Assembly: GCA_914767715.1 (NCBI GenBank)
Contig: OU612070.1
Location: 22,930,025-22,990,024, forward strand
Direction: 5' to 3'
From: Membranipora membranacea
Taxonomy: Eukaryota; Bryozoa; Gymnolaemata; Cheilostomatida; Membraniporidae
Length of the DNA: 60,000 nucleotides
In this document: piece by piece, positions 11,721 through 26,300 of the stretch
Layout: the number at the start of each line of letters is the position of its first letter
How positions within the stretch are numbered: position 1 is the stretch's first letter
The notes under the pieces: generated by a model
The model's input: the letters and a program-made list of their open reading frames with translations, nothing else
Databases searched by the model: none
Told to the model about the DNA's origin: nothing
Made by a program: the position numbers and the translations under genes

Positions 11721-13444
11721 TGTTTTCTTGTGGCTATAATTACAAACCTGATTATAATTTATTCAGCACATGGGCCTTTCCAACAGTTTTGTACGAAAAA
11801 AAGGGCAGTTCCATGACTATTATGAAGTCGGTTTTTATATAAGTGCACAGGTCAATACTGTGCTCCGCTTTCAAAGCATACTTGTCAGGTAAACTTACTG
11901 TAAATTTACTATGTATGCAAACAAATACATAGGGAAAATTTATAACAAGTTGTCTTCTTCTTTCACAGGGGAAGACAACTATGATTGATACTGCAAGAAA
12001 TATTTCATCACCTCTTGGCTGTTGAGTGAAGGCTTTCACAGCCCATACTTGCTAATGCGCTGCTCATTCTGAATCTTGGTCACAGCCTATGAATGAATGA
12101 TTACTAACATAAAATCTTTTCTGTTGTGGAATTATTACCTTTTGTCTTTTACAGACTATTGTATTTTTTTTGCCGAAGATCGTCTCATCTCTGCCAATGT
12201 GTGTAGGTCAGGTGACCTTTGTGCTGGTAGGCTCTGCGTGGGTATGAAGACCCAAATATTCTCTGCCAATGTGTGTAGGTCAGGTGACCTTTATGCTGGT
12301 ATGCTCTGCTTGGGTATGAAGACCTAACTATCCTCTACGCTAGTCTAGGTCGGGTGAACTGGTACTAGTACAACTATTGTTTTCATTACCAATTAACTAT
12401 GAACTGTATATTCTCATAGTTTCACATATAAAACATACTCATCACAAAAACCCGATCATTATTTTTGTTGCATATTATTAGGGAGAATAGAAAATGGAGT
12501 GTTGTGACAGCATAATGAGTGGCTTGATGAACTCGCTAACATTGATGCGGCGCTCGACACCGTGAATCCCAACAGTCCCTCCAATTCCTTTAAGCCCTAT
12601 AAAGTCCAAACAAAGCGAAGGATGCAGGAACAGGTGCATTCAAAATGACTCCAGACCTAGAAATGTGATGGCACTAGACAAATTTTTCTCATTGTAAAAA
12701 TGAAGAGCCTTTCAAAATTACAAAATCTACGCAAACCAATCTCACACACAATCAACACAATCACAGGCCATGAACATTTCAGGTCTCATCCTGACTAAAC
12801 TAAGATTAGCCAATGAGCCCTCATGTCCTGGTCGTGGTGCAAACCTGGCTGACTACACTCACTATGTTTACCATTGTCCAAAATGCAACAGCAGACAGTT
12901 TCCAAAACCACTACTCACACTCTGGATAAACCAACTGTCATCCAGAGACCAAAATACGCATCCAGGTTCCAGATATTGTTACCTACTTTCCTCTCTCATG
13001 CAATCAACAATAACAGGCTGTTACAATGAGATCCTGACCTGACGAGGACATTTACAACAGCAGATTAATGGCTTCCTTGTCTAAGAGTAAGTTGCAAACA
13101 AGCTATCCTAATTGATTGTGGAAAAATGTCACAACATCTCTACGTTAGCTGAATATAGAACATGGTATTTGACAGCTTGAGTTTACCGGCTGGATTTTTA
13201 TGATACCTTGTTTACTTTATAACCAGATTTTAAGATTGCAAAATTTATTGTGTGTATTCCACACTTTATATTTAACTTTAAATTGAAATATACAGGTGTC
13301 GTGTCAACTGAATCAGATGATGACATCAAAAAACCCAGACTGGGATTTCCCCATTGATTGGTTGATTGATAGATTAACGAAACAAAACTTCATATCATTA
13401 CTAAGTTAAACACTCATCAAGGTGCAAGTAGGTCAAATCACACT
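11721..13444. other. Spacer between divergent genes A and C
   Basis: About 1.9 kb separate the start codons of gene A (minus) and gene C (plus), so the two could share regulatory DNA. The stretch has no convincing exon. It contains the 72-bp tandem repeat at 12188-12332 and a 9-bp-stem hairpin near 11949-11980 (GTTGTCTTC with GAAGACAAC). Confidence 0.5.
12188..12332. repeat. 72-bp tandem repeat, two copies plus a decayed third
   Basis: Copies begin at 12189 and 12261 with CTCTGCCAATGTGTGTAGGT and contain CAGGTGACCT. A third, diverged partial copy (CTAGTCTAGGTCGGGTGAAC) follows to about 12365. It lies in the divergent A/C spacer. Confidence 0.75.
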
Positions 13445-16400
13445 ATGCCTTGGAAAGAAAAGAAAGATAAACTCAAAAATTATGTTGTAAGTAAATTATG
13501 TTACCAATTTAGTGTTATCTGACTAATCTCATGTTTGATCTCAATAAGTAAATCGTGAGCAGGTTCATTTACACCTTCAGTATTGGAAGTCATAAACACC
13601 TTGTTGAATCGATCACACCTTTACATTTCATTTACATTTATGTTCATATTCACATTTACATTTCATATGCCACAAGCTTTTCCAAACTACACTGCACCTG
13701 AGTTTATTTGACATAGATGAGATTAGATCAGCCTTCCTGTCTCTATTTGAAAAGAAGCTAATCTTTTTTTTAAAGAGAAATAAGCTAGGTTTGAGCGTCA
13801 AAAAGAAGCTGCCTTCCTCCGAGAACAATGACTTACAAGTAAAAGAGGCACCTGAGCCTACCGGTGACAAAAATCAACTACTTCTCACTGACAAGAAACA
13901 TCAGGTGCTTCGACGTCATCAACCAAGGTACGTAGATTAAGTCTCAGCACTCTATGCGAATCACATACTGACAACCAACCTACACCTATATAGAATGTGA
14001 TTTTCCTCTTCAGGGTATTATTTAAAAGTTTCATCAATAGGTCAAGGTCTAGATCAAGTGCTTTAATTGGGTCAGGATGGCAGCTGGTAGAGCATTCCCT
14101 TATCGAGTGGTTGATAACAGAATGCAGGATACAGGATTGTTGTTAGAGAGACTTCGTCCGAGGCGGGTGCAGCATCAGAGAAACTCCCATGTTAATTTCC
14201 TATCTAACTTGAGAATTTCTCCTTTCATTATAACATGTATGAGTATTCTACAAAAAGTTTCTGTTATTTCTACGTTACCCACCTGCTACAAATCTTCAAT
14301 CTACAAACATGATTGTAGAACAAGGAACAGGTGAAAAATCTCTGAAACTGCACCTAACTGAGGAGTTGGTGGTGGCTAGTGTAGTCGGGTTTTCAGGTAG
14401 CTTCTCTCTCAGTTTTATAATTTTGCCTATAATCGTATTCCATGCATTGCCATCTTTCTAAGAGATAGTAGATGGAATCAACGAGAGAGGGAAGAAAAGA
14501 CCACATTTGTTTTTTGTGCAACATGAACTGAAATTGAGCTTTGGATAACCCAGTGGAAAGTGGACTTTTCGGAATTCCAATTTGTATTTAGTCATCCTAT
14601 ACATCATCAAATTGCACAATACCAATATTATAAATTGTTAGTTATTGACAGGCAGTATGTTGTCCAAATAGCCTGTCTTGACAAGCTTGTCCAGACAGGC
14701 TATTGCCCAACCTACACTGACAGCGCACGATACAGTGAAATAGGTTGTGTTATGTAAACACTTGGATTAGAAAAAAGTTTGTCCTCTTAATACTTTATGT
14801 CATAACCCCACATTATGATAAAATACAGCCTACCAAAGACTATTAGCATAATTCTTTTCTGACCGATTGCTGCTGAAAAAGGCAAATGAAGGAAGCGATG
14901 CAGGAAATTTGATCTGAGCATGCCCCATGTGTTCTAAACTTTAAAGGCAACGTTGTGAGCTGAGTAGCGTTGCCATTTTGTGTATACATAAATTGAGTAA
15001 ATCTGTTTTTTGGAATGGAAGACTGAAATATTAAAGGAAAATTTTCAATGCTTTATTCAAATTCCTAGGCTGATTCCACATCTTGAGAGAAAAATATTTT
15101 TATTGGGAAACCCATGACCAAGGGTAACCGTATTTTCCCTTGGTATTTCCAGTTTCCTATTTCACTGGGAAATTTTGGCTGTAATATGAGACAATTGGTA
15201 TAGTCAACAGGAAAACCCATTAGTCATAGTGTTCCCAATAATAGTGACGATCAAATTATTATTATTGTGATTTATGTATTTTTATTGACGTTTTTTATTG
15301 ACGTTATTTATAGACGTCATCAGGAGTTTATCCCCCAAATGCATTACCCTTATATAATTGCTCATTCTATGAATCACAGCAGAGGCTTAGGGAGTACTCT
15401 GGACCCCAAGACCTGTCTGGGGTCAAATTTGTAATCCAAGAATTGGGGCTGGGGTTTTCTGAAAAACACAATATGCCCCTGGATCATAGTTATTTATCTT
15501 CAATGATACTCTTTGGTTTATAAGAATAAAATTTACGACAAATACAAGGCATATGCACCCTGCCACCACACTTAAATCATAGTTCAACCTAAATTGGACG
15601 GTTTTAGGTCTTATCTGAATCCTGCACTTTTTATTTTTTGCTTTTGAAATTGACTTCTGGTTTGAGGTCTGAGATTCAAGAAAAAAGATGCATGCTCATA
15701 CCTCATATTATTCATTAAAACAGTATCTCTAAAGAATGGCAGAAATTTTATATATCTGCGTTTCGCCTAAAAGTTTTGAGATTATGAGCTGATGCAAAGT
15801 ATAACTATTTTTCTAAACCAATTTCTTTGCAGAGGAGCTGAAGGTGGGGTATCCTTTGAGAACCCGCATTATGATCCTCCAGTGAATGATCAGAAGGAGT
15901 ATGCTGCAGCCGTCAAACAACAAGCAGAATCAGATCTTCACCTTGGTGCATATGGACCTGACATTGGGTAGGATAGGAAATTACATTCTATTTCGATTGA
16001 TCACGTTACCATAGTTCCTGGAATCGAATTTAATGGCCAAATATGAGGGTTTGAAAAAAAAAATCACATGTGTTGTCTCCGTCCGAGGACTGAGAATAAT
16101 ATCAGTGCCTTAAGGGCTAAGTTGCGCTAAGTTTGCATGCAGGTCGGAGCACACCTGGGGCGTCACATGAGCCCAGTAGTCAGTAGACCCCAGCGGGATT
16201 CGAACCCAGGGCCTCCAACGCTTGCGTGTTAAAGGGCAGGCGCTCTAACCAACTGAGCTACCTCCTACTCCTAGTTAGTAGAATCTGGTATTGTCTATTG
16301 AAATTTGACATTTACAGTAAAAATGACAAGTGCAGGGTCACCGTATATCAATTAAAAGGTCTCAAAATATTATACAAGCTCGAAGGTACTCAATATGCTC

Positions 16401-19400
16401 ACAAACTATCTTATAATTTGAGAATTATATGAAGAATTTTTTTTTCAATTTTTAAGTTGCCCCGCAACCAAGTCAGTAGTGGAGGCAGAGATTCTAGAAA
16501 TGATATCCAATCTCAAATGATCTACTATTATTTGGCAATTGTGGATGAAAGCTCTCCTTTTTTTGTTGCGCATTCCTCATGCCCATTATCTCGTCTGCGC
16601 TTCTTTTTCTGTTTTCAGCAGGGGGGATCACCCCCTAGAAAGACCCTATCAGGACCCCACAAATTTTTGAAGCTCAGAATTTAAATTATTTATGGCATGT
16701 ACGGTCAAAATTAGGTCCCTATAATTACTAGCCACAGTATAAAAAGTATTCCAAACAGAAAATAAAAACTACATTTCATTTCCGCTTCACAGATAAGCCT
16801 CCATGTATGATCAATTATATTTGATGCATAAATAGTCGGCAACAATATTCTGACAACAATTCAAATGTTGAGACTAATCACTGTGATATAATCCCCACCG
16901 TCATTGCCAATTTGGAGGAGTGTTGGCCCATCATCCTTTGTAGACAAACGCATTTAGTTGAAAACATTATTGAAGCTGGTTTTCTGTAATTATTTTCTGT
17001 AATTAATTATTCTGCAGGTTTTTGAAAAAGGTAATGCCGAGCAGGTTGTTTGATCTGATGTCTACCTTTCAAAGGCTTGTGGTGTGTAGGGATTGTCTAT
17101 CCTTTGCATGAATTTGCTTATACAAAATATGCTACAGTTATGTTTTCTTCACTGTAAATCGTAAAATCTATATTGTTCCAGTATTACCTTGGGCACCCTA
17201 ACCTGTTCCTATAAGCTTGAAGCCTCTTTCTTAGCCTGAGCTGACATTTACAGACTCTTCTCTATTCACAATGCTGTTTCTCTTTGTTCCACAATGCTTG
17301 GAAAATATGGAGCTAATAAATCAAGTTTGATTCATTTTTCCAATATTTTTCCAAAACTTTTCCAAAATGGATCAAACTTGATCTATGTAGTTTAGTCAAT
17401 ATTATTCATCGAAGTGTAAACTTTGAAGTTGCTTATGAAGTCTGACATAATCCAAAGCTTGCATGAGAAAAATGCAACTCTGGCTGGCCCGTTTCTGATT
17501 TGAAATAATAGCAATGCTTGATTTCAAAATCCATGATTGGTCTTTCTGAAATCATAAAGTGTTTTATGCTGTGTGGAGTTAAAAATATTTTGTACTATTA
17601 TGTAGAGTTTGGTCAGCCCTTGAAAATGATAACATTTTAATGATGAGAACAACCTTACCCAAATTCAGGCACATGTTTTATAATCATAATACACCTGAGG
17701 CATATATTGTCTTACAAGAGAAGAGGGTAGTGCTATGAGACTGTACTCTCCAGAGACCAGGTAACTTACGCACATAGTGCCTAAAAGCCTCTCTCTCCGG
17801 ACATTTTTGGATAGATCACATATTTTATGTTAGAGGCATAAGTGTGTTCCGCCAGTATAGTTGTCGGTGTTGCTTTTACTATGGGAGTTGTGTGTGTTTG
17901 AGATGTGAGTGTTTTTGAGAGTTGCTGATTGAAGTTGATTTGACCTGAGTGTTTTTGTTGGTTGGTTGGTTGGCTGGTTGATTGGTTGGTTGTTTGGTTG
18001 GTTGGTTGGTTGGTTGGTTGGTTGGTTGTTTGTTTGGTTGGTTGGTTGGATGGTTGGATGGTTGGTTGGTTGGTAGGGAAAAGCTAGAGTGGAAAAGCGT
18101 TAGCGACTATGGATGTAATTGTGATCAGGTTCGCTAGTCATTGTTTTTGCGCTTACAGGTTTAGGTTCGCTGTCGAAAATAAATATTCCGGTACAGCCGC
18201 CAGAAACTCTTCCTAATAAAAAAATATCATTGATTTATTTATTTATGCTTCTGATAGATTTAGGGTCATTGCGCTGAGAAATTCCTCAGTTCATAAGCTA
18301 AAAGTATCTTGTAAGGAAAATGGTCTAGATGCTGCTGGATATACTTCTGCAATATTCGGTCAAAGCATACAAAATGATTCTATGATAGTATTTGCTACGT
18401 GCAAATGAAGATACCATAATTGAATAAGCTATATATATCCATCAATGAATAATTATGTTGATTTTATATGCCAATGATATTATTATCAAATGTTTTTTTG
18501 GCTATGATTCCCCGGCCACTAATAGATTACTACAATTATTTGAACAGCAATCACTCTCAGAGAAAGTACCGTAATACACCCCCACAGGTCCGAAAGACTC
18601 AAAAACGGAGATCAAAAGAACAGCTAAGACCCTCTTCTTCAGTCAGGTATGGACTAATATGACCAGGAAGTAAAAATTGTTGCAATCTACTGTTGTTCTA
18701 AATAATACTCTGATATAAATAACAATTACAAATATGAACAGTTGCCCATCGCCAAACATATTCCCTCGTCACTTCCATAACTGTTATGAATGGATATTCT
18801 TTAAGGTAATGTCAAAGACTGAGACAAAATGGTTCATGTTTTATAAAATACCGAAGGGGAGGTCATAAAGATAAAGAATATCTAAGGTTTTTGTATCTTT
18901 TTTGTCGGTCTTTGACATTACCTTAATGTATACCATTTGAATAAATGTCGGAATCATTATGTTTCTTCCTGGCAGAGGTTCGCAGGTTTTAGAGTCGGTA
19001 GATGAAGACAGCATATCTAACGCCACCTCCAGGACTGATCTGAGACAGGAGGGTACAAGATATAAGCTTTCTCATATAGAACCCAGGTAATATATCAATA
19101 ATTCCTCAGGATCGGTTTGTATATATTGGAGGGGAGAATTGCCACAAATAGGCTTCCCATACAACAACATGTTTTGACTGTGCCGGATACAAATTATAAA
19201 CTTGCGAATGTCTTTTGTTGGGTGACAATGAAGCAACCAAAGAAATCTGATACATGGATACATCAGCACATGTCAATAACATTACTCCCCAGCACGGATC
19301 CACACAAAAAATGTACGTGGGGCAAAAATAAGGGCCAAATGACATTCACCTTCAACTTGATATGTTTGCTAGTGCTAGAGGTCAATGCTGACTCATATGA

Positions 19401-20237
19401 CACTTGACCTATGACTCATAAGCCCCCCCCCCCCCCCGCACATATAACTTATAAGACTCTTTTGACCGGGTCGTGCTCGGTGATATGAGTCAATAAGGTT
19501 TGTTAGCTACATTATCTCAGTCCAATCAGACTTGAGGTTGGTCATATATATTGTTTTAATGTGCTAAATTAGCTTTTCTCACCAAAGAGCCAAATGTAGT
19601 ATAGTACTACTATTAAACAAGTAGTACATGTCTCTAATTACATTATACATTTTATTAATAGGCAAGGCTTCTCTGGAACGGAACAAAGACTGCGTGATCA
19701 GAATAATTCAAAGTAAGTCACAGCGATTCAAAAGACAAAACTTTTTTTCACACTCCTCTGCATGGGTTTTCGCTGATCTCTGCTGCCTTAGAAATTTTTC
19801 TGTCATATGGTTTATATTTTTGCTATATTTTTAATATTTTTCAATGAATATAATTCTAATATTTATAATTGCAGGAGAGAGAGCCTACAGCGCTATGCAA
19901 AATCAGAAGATATATTGTCCACCCGTAGATCTTCGGGATATGAGTAAGTATCATACTATGAAATTAAACACATTAATTAAACCATAAACATATAAATATG
20001 CTTACGATTCAAATCTTCACAAAAAAATACACATCGTCATTGGAAAGAAAAATATATTATTGTGAATTTCCCACCTTTTGCTCATTAGGTTTTGCATGTA
20101 CTGAATTGTAGGCTGGCTAATATCTTGACGGGACATAATACAATAATTTGTTAGCAGTGGTCAGACATATTGCACAGGACTGTGATATTGGGTTGAAAAT
20201 ATCATGGACAAGCATGTTTCATCATTTATGATCAAGT

Positions 20238-20313
<76 letters not shown>

Positions 20314-23300
20314 GCACAGACACCAAGCTGGATGACAACCGGAAGGACTGTTCTGATTCAAAAAGACAAGACCAAAGGGACAGCACCGGGGAACTACAGA
20401 CCCATAACCTGCTTACCTATTGTATGGAAGCTGATGACCTCAATGGTGGCTGAAGAGATCTATAGACACCTGGAGGATAATGATCTCATCGGAGAAGAAC
20501 AGAAGGGATGTAGATCTGGGTATAAGGGAACCAAAGACCACTTGATGCTGGATAAGGTGATACTGAAGGATTGTAAGAACAGGAAAATTGGTTTAGCCAT
20601 GGGCTGGATTGACTACCAGAAAGCGTATGATTTAGTACCGCACTCATGGATCATTGAGACACTGAGAATGGTAGGGGTGGATGAGAAAGCTTGGAGATTC
20701 CTTGAGACGAGCATGAGCAAGTGGAATACCAACTTGGAGTGCGGAGGCCGCACACTGGCAAATGTGAACATCAAGAGGGGGATCTTCCAAGGTGACTCAT
20801 TATCGCCGCTGCTTTTCATCGTGGGCCTCATACCTCTGAGTGTGATACTACGAGAAGCGAAGCAAGGGTATACACTTTCCAGACCTCAGTCAGGTAAAAT
20901 AAACCACTTGCTCTACATGGATGACCTGAAACTATACGGAAAAAACAAAAAAGAGCTGGAGTCATTGGTACAAACAGTCAGAATTTTCACCCAGGATATA
21001 AGAATGAAGTTCGGAATACAGAAGTGTGCTACAGTAGTGATGAAGAGAGGGAAACGTGAACAGGATGAGGGGATATTGTTACCTGATGGAGAGCTGATGA
21101 AAGACTTAGGAGAACAGGACTACAAGTACTTGGGGGTGCTGGAAGCTGACGACATAAGAATGAAAGAGATGAAGGAGAAAGTAAGGAAAGAGTATTACAG
21201 AAGACTAAGACTACTATTGGAATCAAAGCTTAATGGAGGAAACGTCATCAAAGCAGTAAACACATGGGCGGTTGCTGTCCTCAGATACTCTTGAGGAATA
21301 TAGACAGTTTTCTGAGCTCTTATTTATGCCTCAATTAGGAGTTGTCCCCTCTCCAGTTTGGTACTTTTAATCCACGCCGCATAGGAAAAACCTGCTGAAA
21401 GAGGGTTATCTTAAAAACCGCATATGCTAGGATAAAAAGGAGTTTTGATTCAGAGTCTGCACCATTGAAAACCCTGTGAGACAGGGTTTCCAAATCATTG
21501 GAGGCTTGAATATTGATAAATCTTAATTTTAGTGACGAAACTCATGCAAAATTCTGCCAAATGGTCCGCAAAACAGGCAGAAAATGCTATAATTGACTAT
21601 CCAAATACTATAATTATTTCCCAAACTCTGTCTATATGAGTTTTCAATGCTGCAGGTTCTGAGTCAAAAATAATTTTTATCCTATTATAAGCGGTTATCA
21701 AAATAACCCTCTTTTCAGCACGTTTTTCCTATGCGGTGTGGGTTAAAAGTACCAAACTGGAGAGAGGACAACTCCGAATTGAGACCTAAATCAGAGCTCA
21801 GAAAACTGTCTATTTGACTGGACAAAGGAGGAGCTTGAGGTTATGGACAGAAAAACCAGAAAACTGATGACTATAAACAGAGCGCTACACCCGAGGGCTA
21901 ATGTGGCAAGGCTGTATTTGGCAAGAAATGAAGGAGGAAGAGGATTGAGAGCAGTGGAAGAAACTATCAGGACAGAGGAACACGGACTATCAGATTACAT
22001 AAAACATGAAGACAAAGGACTCAACAGATACCTCAAGAGTTTTGAGAAGAAAGAAACCAAACGAGAGTATAAAGACCGCAAGATGGAGGAGAAACAACAG
22101 AAATGGAAGAACAAAGCATTACATGGACAGTACACCAAGATAGCAGATCGAACAGACACCAAGAAAACGTACAAGTGGATAAAGAATGGCTACATGAAGA
22201 AAGAAACAGAAGGACTACTCATGGCTGCACAAGATCAGGCTTTACCAACACGATGGAAGAAAGTACATATAGAGAAACGAGGAGGTACAGCACTGTGTAG
22301 AATGTGTAATGAACGAGAAGAGACCGTGTTTCATATACTCAGTGAGTGTTCAAAAATAGCACAGACAGAGTATAGGAAACGCCATGACAAGGTGGCACAA
22401 CTGATTCATTGGAATTTGTGCAAGAGATATCAACTAGAACACAGGAGAAACTGGTACGAACATCAGGCAGAGAGCGTGACAGAAAATGAGAAAGCAAAGA
22501 TCCTGTGGGACTTTACAATTCAAACAGACCACATCATACAAGCCCGCAGGCCAGACATCGTTGTGCAAGACAAAGAAGTCAACCACACTTGGATCATTGA
22601 TATAGCCGTCCCAGGAGATGCAAGAGTCACAGAAAAGGAGAGGGAGAAGGTGGAAAAATATCAGGATCTGGCGAGAGAAATAAGAAAAATATGGAACACA
22701 TCAGTGACAGTTATACCAATCATTGTAGGAGCACTAAGAGCTGTGGCTAACCTACATGAACAAATGGAGATGCTGGAGATAGAGAAGAAGGAAGTAGACA
22801 GAGTGCAGTTCTCTGCTCTACTAGGGTCGGCAAGAATACTGAGAAAGGTGTTGGATATCCCAGGTTAGAGGTCCTAACCCGATGCCAACATATCACCGGC
22901 TGAAGAGCTGAGGAAATCAACAGGGAATAATAATAATAATAATAATATCAATTCTATTTACTGAACAAGTAATGCCAAGAGGTGCTACCACATGTTTAAT
23001 TTTGTATACTACATTATTGATATTTAGCCATCGAATGTTTTAGGAGTTATATCAGTGAGAACATTTTTTGGCAAAGACTGGATACCTTAACAAGCAGTAT
23101 GGAGACACTAACTGATAGAGTATCACAACTGGAATCAAGTAAGGTTTCCTACACTTTTTTGCCGAAAGGAATGCACGATTGTTTTCATGTAAATGCAATT
23201 TAGCTTAAATTATTGGTTTGCAAACAAAATATCAAAGGTTGAGAATTATTTAACAATCTATGTTTACTTTGAAGTATACCGACAGACCAAAGGATTTTAT

Positions 23301-26300
23301 AGTCATGCAGTAATCATGAGTACCATTATAAATTGCTCCCCTTGCTAAGATTAGATGAAAATGAGAGTGTTATGAAGTTGACCATCAAGCTCATACAGTG
23401 CAACCAACTCCATACCTGTGATAAACAATTCTAACACTACAGCACCACCACTAGAAATAAAAGAAGATATAGTCCTCAAACAGCTCAGTGGACTTAACCC
23501 TAGGAAAGGCCCCGGACCAGATGGCCTTATTCCCAAAGTTTTAAAGCTATGCTCCAACCAGCTGGCGTCTATCATCACTAGTCTGTTCAGCTCCTCTATC
23601 AACTCTAAAACTACACCTGCTTCATGGAAATCGGCTATAATAAAACCTCTACCAAAAGTAAAAGACCCTGCTCAACTTAAACAATATCGACCAATAGCGC
23701 TAACTAGCTGTCTCTGCAAGATGATGGAGCGGCTTGTAAAACATTATATTATGGCTCATACTCCTATGGATAGATACCAGTTCGCATATCAAGCTAATCG
23801 GTCTACACAAGATGCCCTGCTCTGTCTAACTTCGACCGTCACCAGCTTTATTGACCAGAAGGCTTCACACTATGCTAGATGTCTCTTCTTAGACTTTTCA
23901 TCGGCCTTTAATACTATACATGTTCCTGATCTTATCTCGCAGCTTACTCATCTTGACTCCAATGTCACTGAGTGGGACTACAGCTTCTTATCTAACAGAG
24001 TGCAAAGAACTGTTGTTGATGGTAAAACTTCAAATGCTATTATAACGAACACTGGCACCCCCCAGGGCTGCTGTCTGTCTCCCCTTTTGTTCTCCATATA
24101 TACAAACCGGATTACCTCAAACCTGAGTAATGTTACAATAATTAAGTACGCAGATGACACTTGCATCATAGGCTGCATAGCTAATCAATCAGATCTCAAC
24201 TCCTATTTTGATGAAAGATACAACATCCTCCTGAAAGCCCAACTCTAGTCAGAAATTTGGTAGCTGATCTAGCCATGAATCCACGGCAGCCAACTTCCAC
24301 TGCGAATAATTCGCAATTCCAACCTTTGTCTTGGCATTGTGTGACCAGATCTTCGTATCTTGTCAGTTTTCTCTCATGCGCATATGAGAGATTTTCTTCC
24401 CAAGGCACCGTCAATTCCATCAGTATTAGTGCTTTTTCTTTGTCAGACCAAACAATTAAGTCTGGTCTTTGGTTCGTGATCACAATATGCTGTGGCATGC
24501 TGAGCTGCTCTGTGAGGTCGCATCTCACCTGCCATTCTCCGCTGTTCATCAATCCCTTTTTGCGCAAAATCTTTTCACGCGCTTCACCACCAGCATTAGC
24601 ATATTCACACTTCTCCGTGACATATTTACACAACACTGTCAGGACTTGATTATGCCTATACGTGTATCTTCCCAGGCTCTGTTGGCAATTCGACAGTATA
24701 TGTCGAAGTGTGCCCTTAGCCGAGCACTCGGCGCATTTCGAGTTCTCGGTCAAATTCCAGCGTTCCAGGTTTGCCGGGGTCGGTAGTTGATCATAAGCTG
24801 CACCAACCAGAAAGCTGATCCTTTGTGGCTCCATCGACCACAATTCTGTCCATTTGAGCTGACGCTGCTCAACAGACTCCCAACAAGTCCATCTGCCTTG
24901 TTGGGCTTGGCCTACAGCTTGTGTCTGGCGGCGCTCCTCTTCCATCTTGCGCACCTCATCAACTACCATCTCCCGTCTAACCTTTGGGCTTTCCTTTGAG
25001 AACCACCGGTTTGCTTCCCAGCCGATGCCATGACGTGCAGTTGTCACAGCACCCACAATCTCACTTATCTCCAGTCGAGATTTGGCATCTCTGACAGTCT
25101 CTGTGACAGACCATTTTTTACCAGTGTCAAGTGTTGGAGCACATTCCCTTATCACCTGGTCTGGTGACTCGTTCAACATCATATCCAGTCTCGCCTTTGA
25201 TGTTTTGTACTCTTCCACAAGCGATTTCATAGGTAGTGAAAGAGTAAACGAACTGGCATACAGTGCATTAGTGTTGAAGCTCCTTGGAACTCCAAGCCAC
25301 TTACGCATGTGCTTGTTAATCATTTGCTCCATTCTCTCAACTGGTGTTAGCGGAATATCATAAACTGTCAGAGGCCACAGAATTCGAGGCATGAGTGCAA
25401 AGTTGAGAATCCAGGCTTTGTATTTGCCAGACAGACCACATTTTTCAATCGCGTCCAGCCCTGTAATGAGTTGCTTTTTCACCTCGTTTCCGCGAAACCT
25501 GTCTGTGATCGGTAAACTATACCATCTTCCTAAGCTCTTCACAGGCTGCTCTGCAAGCGTGGGAATACGCTCTGTTCCTATGAAGTAGGTATTTGGTACA
25601 GGTTTGCCTTTACACAAAGACAGGGACCGGCTCTTGCTAGGTTTGAATCGCACATCTCTCTATCAACTCATGCAGTCTATCGATTGAAGCTACAACCTGG
25701 GCCTTATCTGGTGATATTATTGTAATATCGTCCATAAAGGCCCTCATCGGCGGTAGTATCTGGTTATTCGCAACCTGGATCCCATTCACACTGCCTTGTG
25801 AATTCTGTATAACTATCTCCATCACCATAACGAATAGCAAAGGTGATATAGCACATCCCATAGGGATGCCTACTGCCAGCTCTTGCCAGCTCGTGGTAAA
25901 GTTCTTAGTAGTGAATCGCATTTTGAACTTTTTATAGTAGCGCTCAACCATAACCCTTAGCCTGTCGGGCACCCAGAAGTGTGATAGTGCGAGGTCAATT
26001 ATGCTGTGCGGTACAGAACCATAGGCATTCGCCAAATCCAACCAGATTACCTCAAGGTTCGATTTTGCTTGTTTAGCAGACTTTATAGCTGACCAAATCA
26101 TGCTCACATGCTCAAGACATCCAGGGAATCCTGGGATGCCTGCCTTCTGAACTGATGGATCAATGAATCCATTGTTCATAAGATAATCTGTGAGGCGTTT
26201 TGCCAGAACGCTGAAGAATATCTTGCCTTCTACATTTAGCAGTGATATTGGTCTAAACTGCCCTAGGTCCTCCGCCTTATCCTCTTTCGGTATATACACA

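Larger units (their letters stand above)
20314..22947 (+). mobile_element. LINE 1: 5'-truncated R4/Dong-like non-LTR retrotransposon with a nested MITE
   Basis: It begins inside the reverse transcriptase and ends in a short (AAT)n tail at 22926-22947. (AAT)n also lies upstream, as reported for Dong elements that target TAA repeats. It occupies gene C intron 7 in the sense direction. The coding part is split at 21300 by a MITE. Type is called from a C-terminal CCHC motif ([18 protein letters not shown]) followed by a restriction-like-endonuclease segment (RPDIVV...[13 protein letters not shown]), typical of R2/R4/NeSL-group elements that lack an APE endonuclease. Confidence 0.87.

Noticed and set aside
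14077-14334. Possible SINE head (GGCAGCTGGTAGAGCATT)
   Set aside because: Only an A-box-like stretch is present; no B box or SINE body follows.
17956-18074. Interstitial telomeric repeat
   Set aside because: Units are GGTT and variants, not TTAGGG or a known animal telomere unit.
20161-20361. Tyrosine-rich minus-strand ORF
   Set aside because: It is only the translation of the (AAT)n microsatellite.
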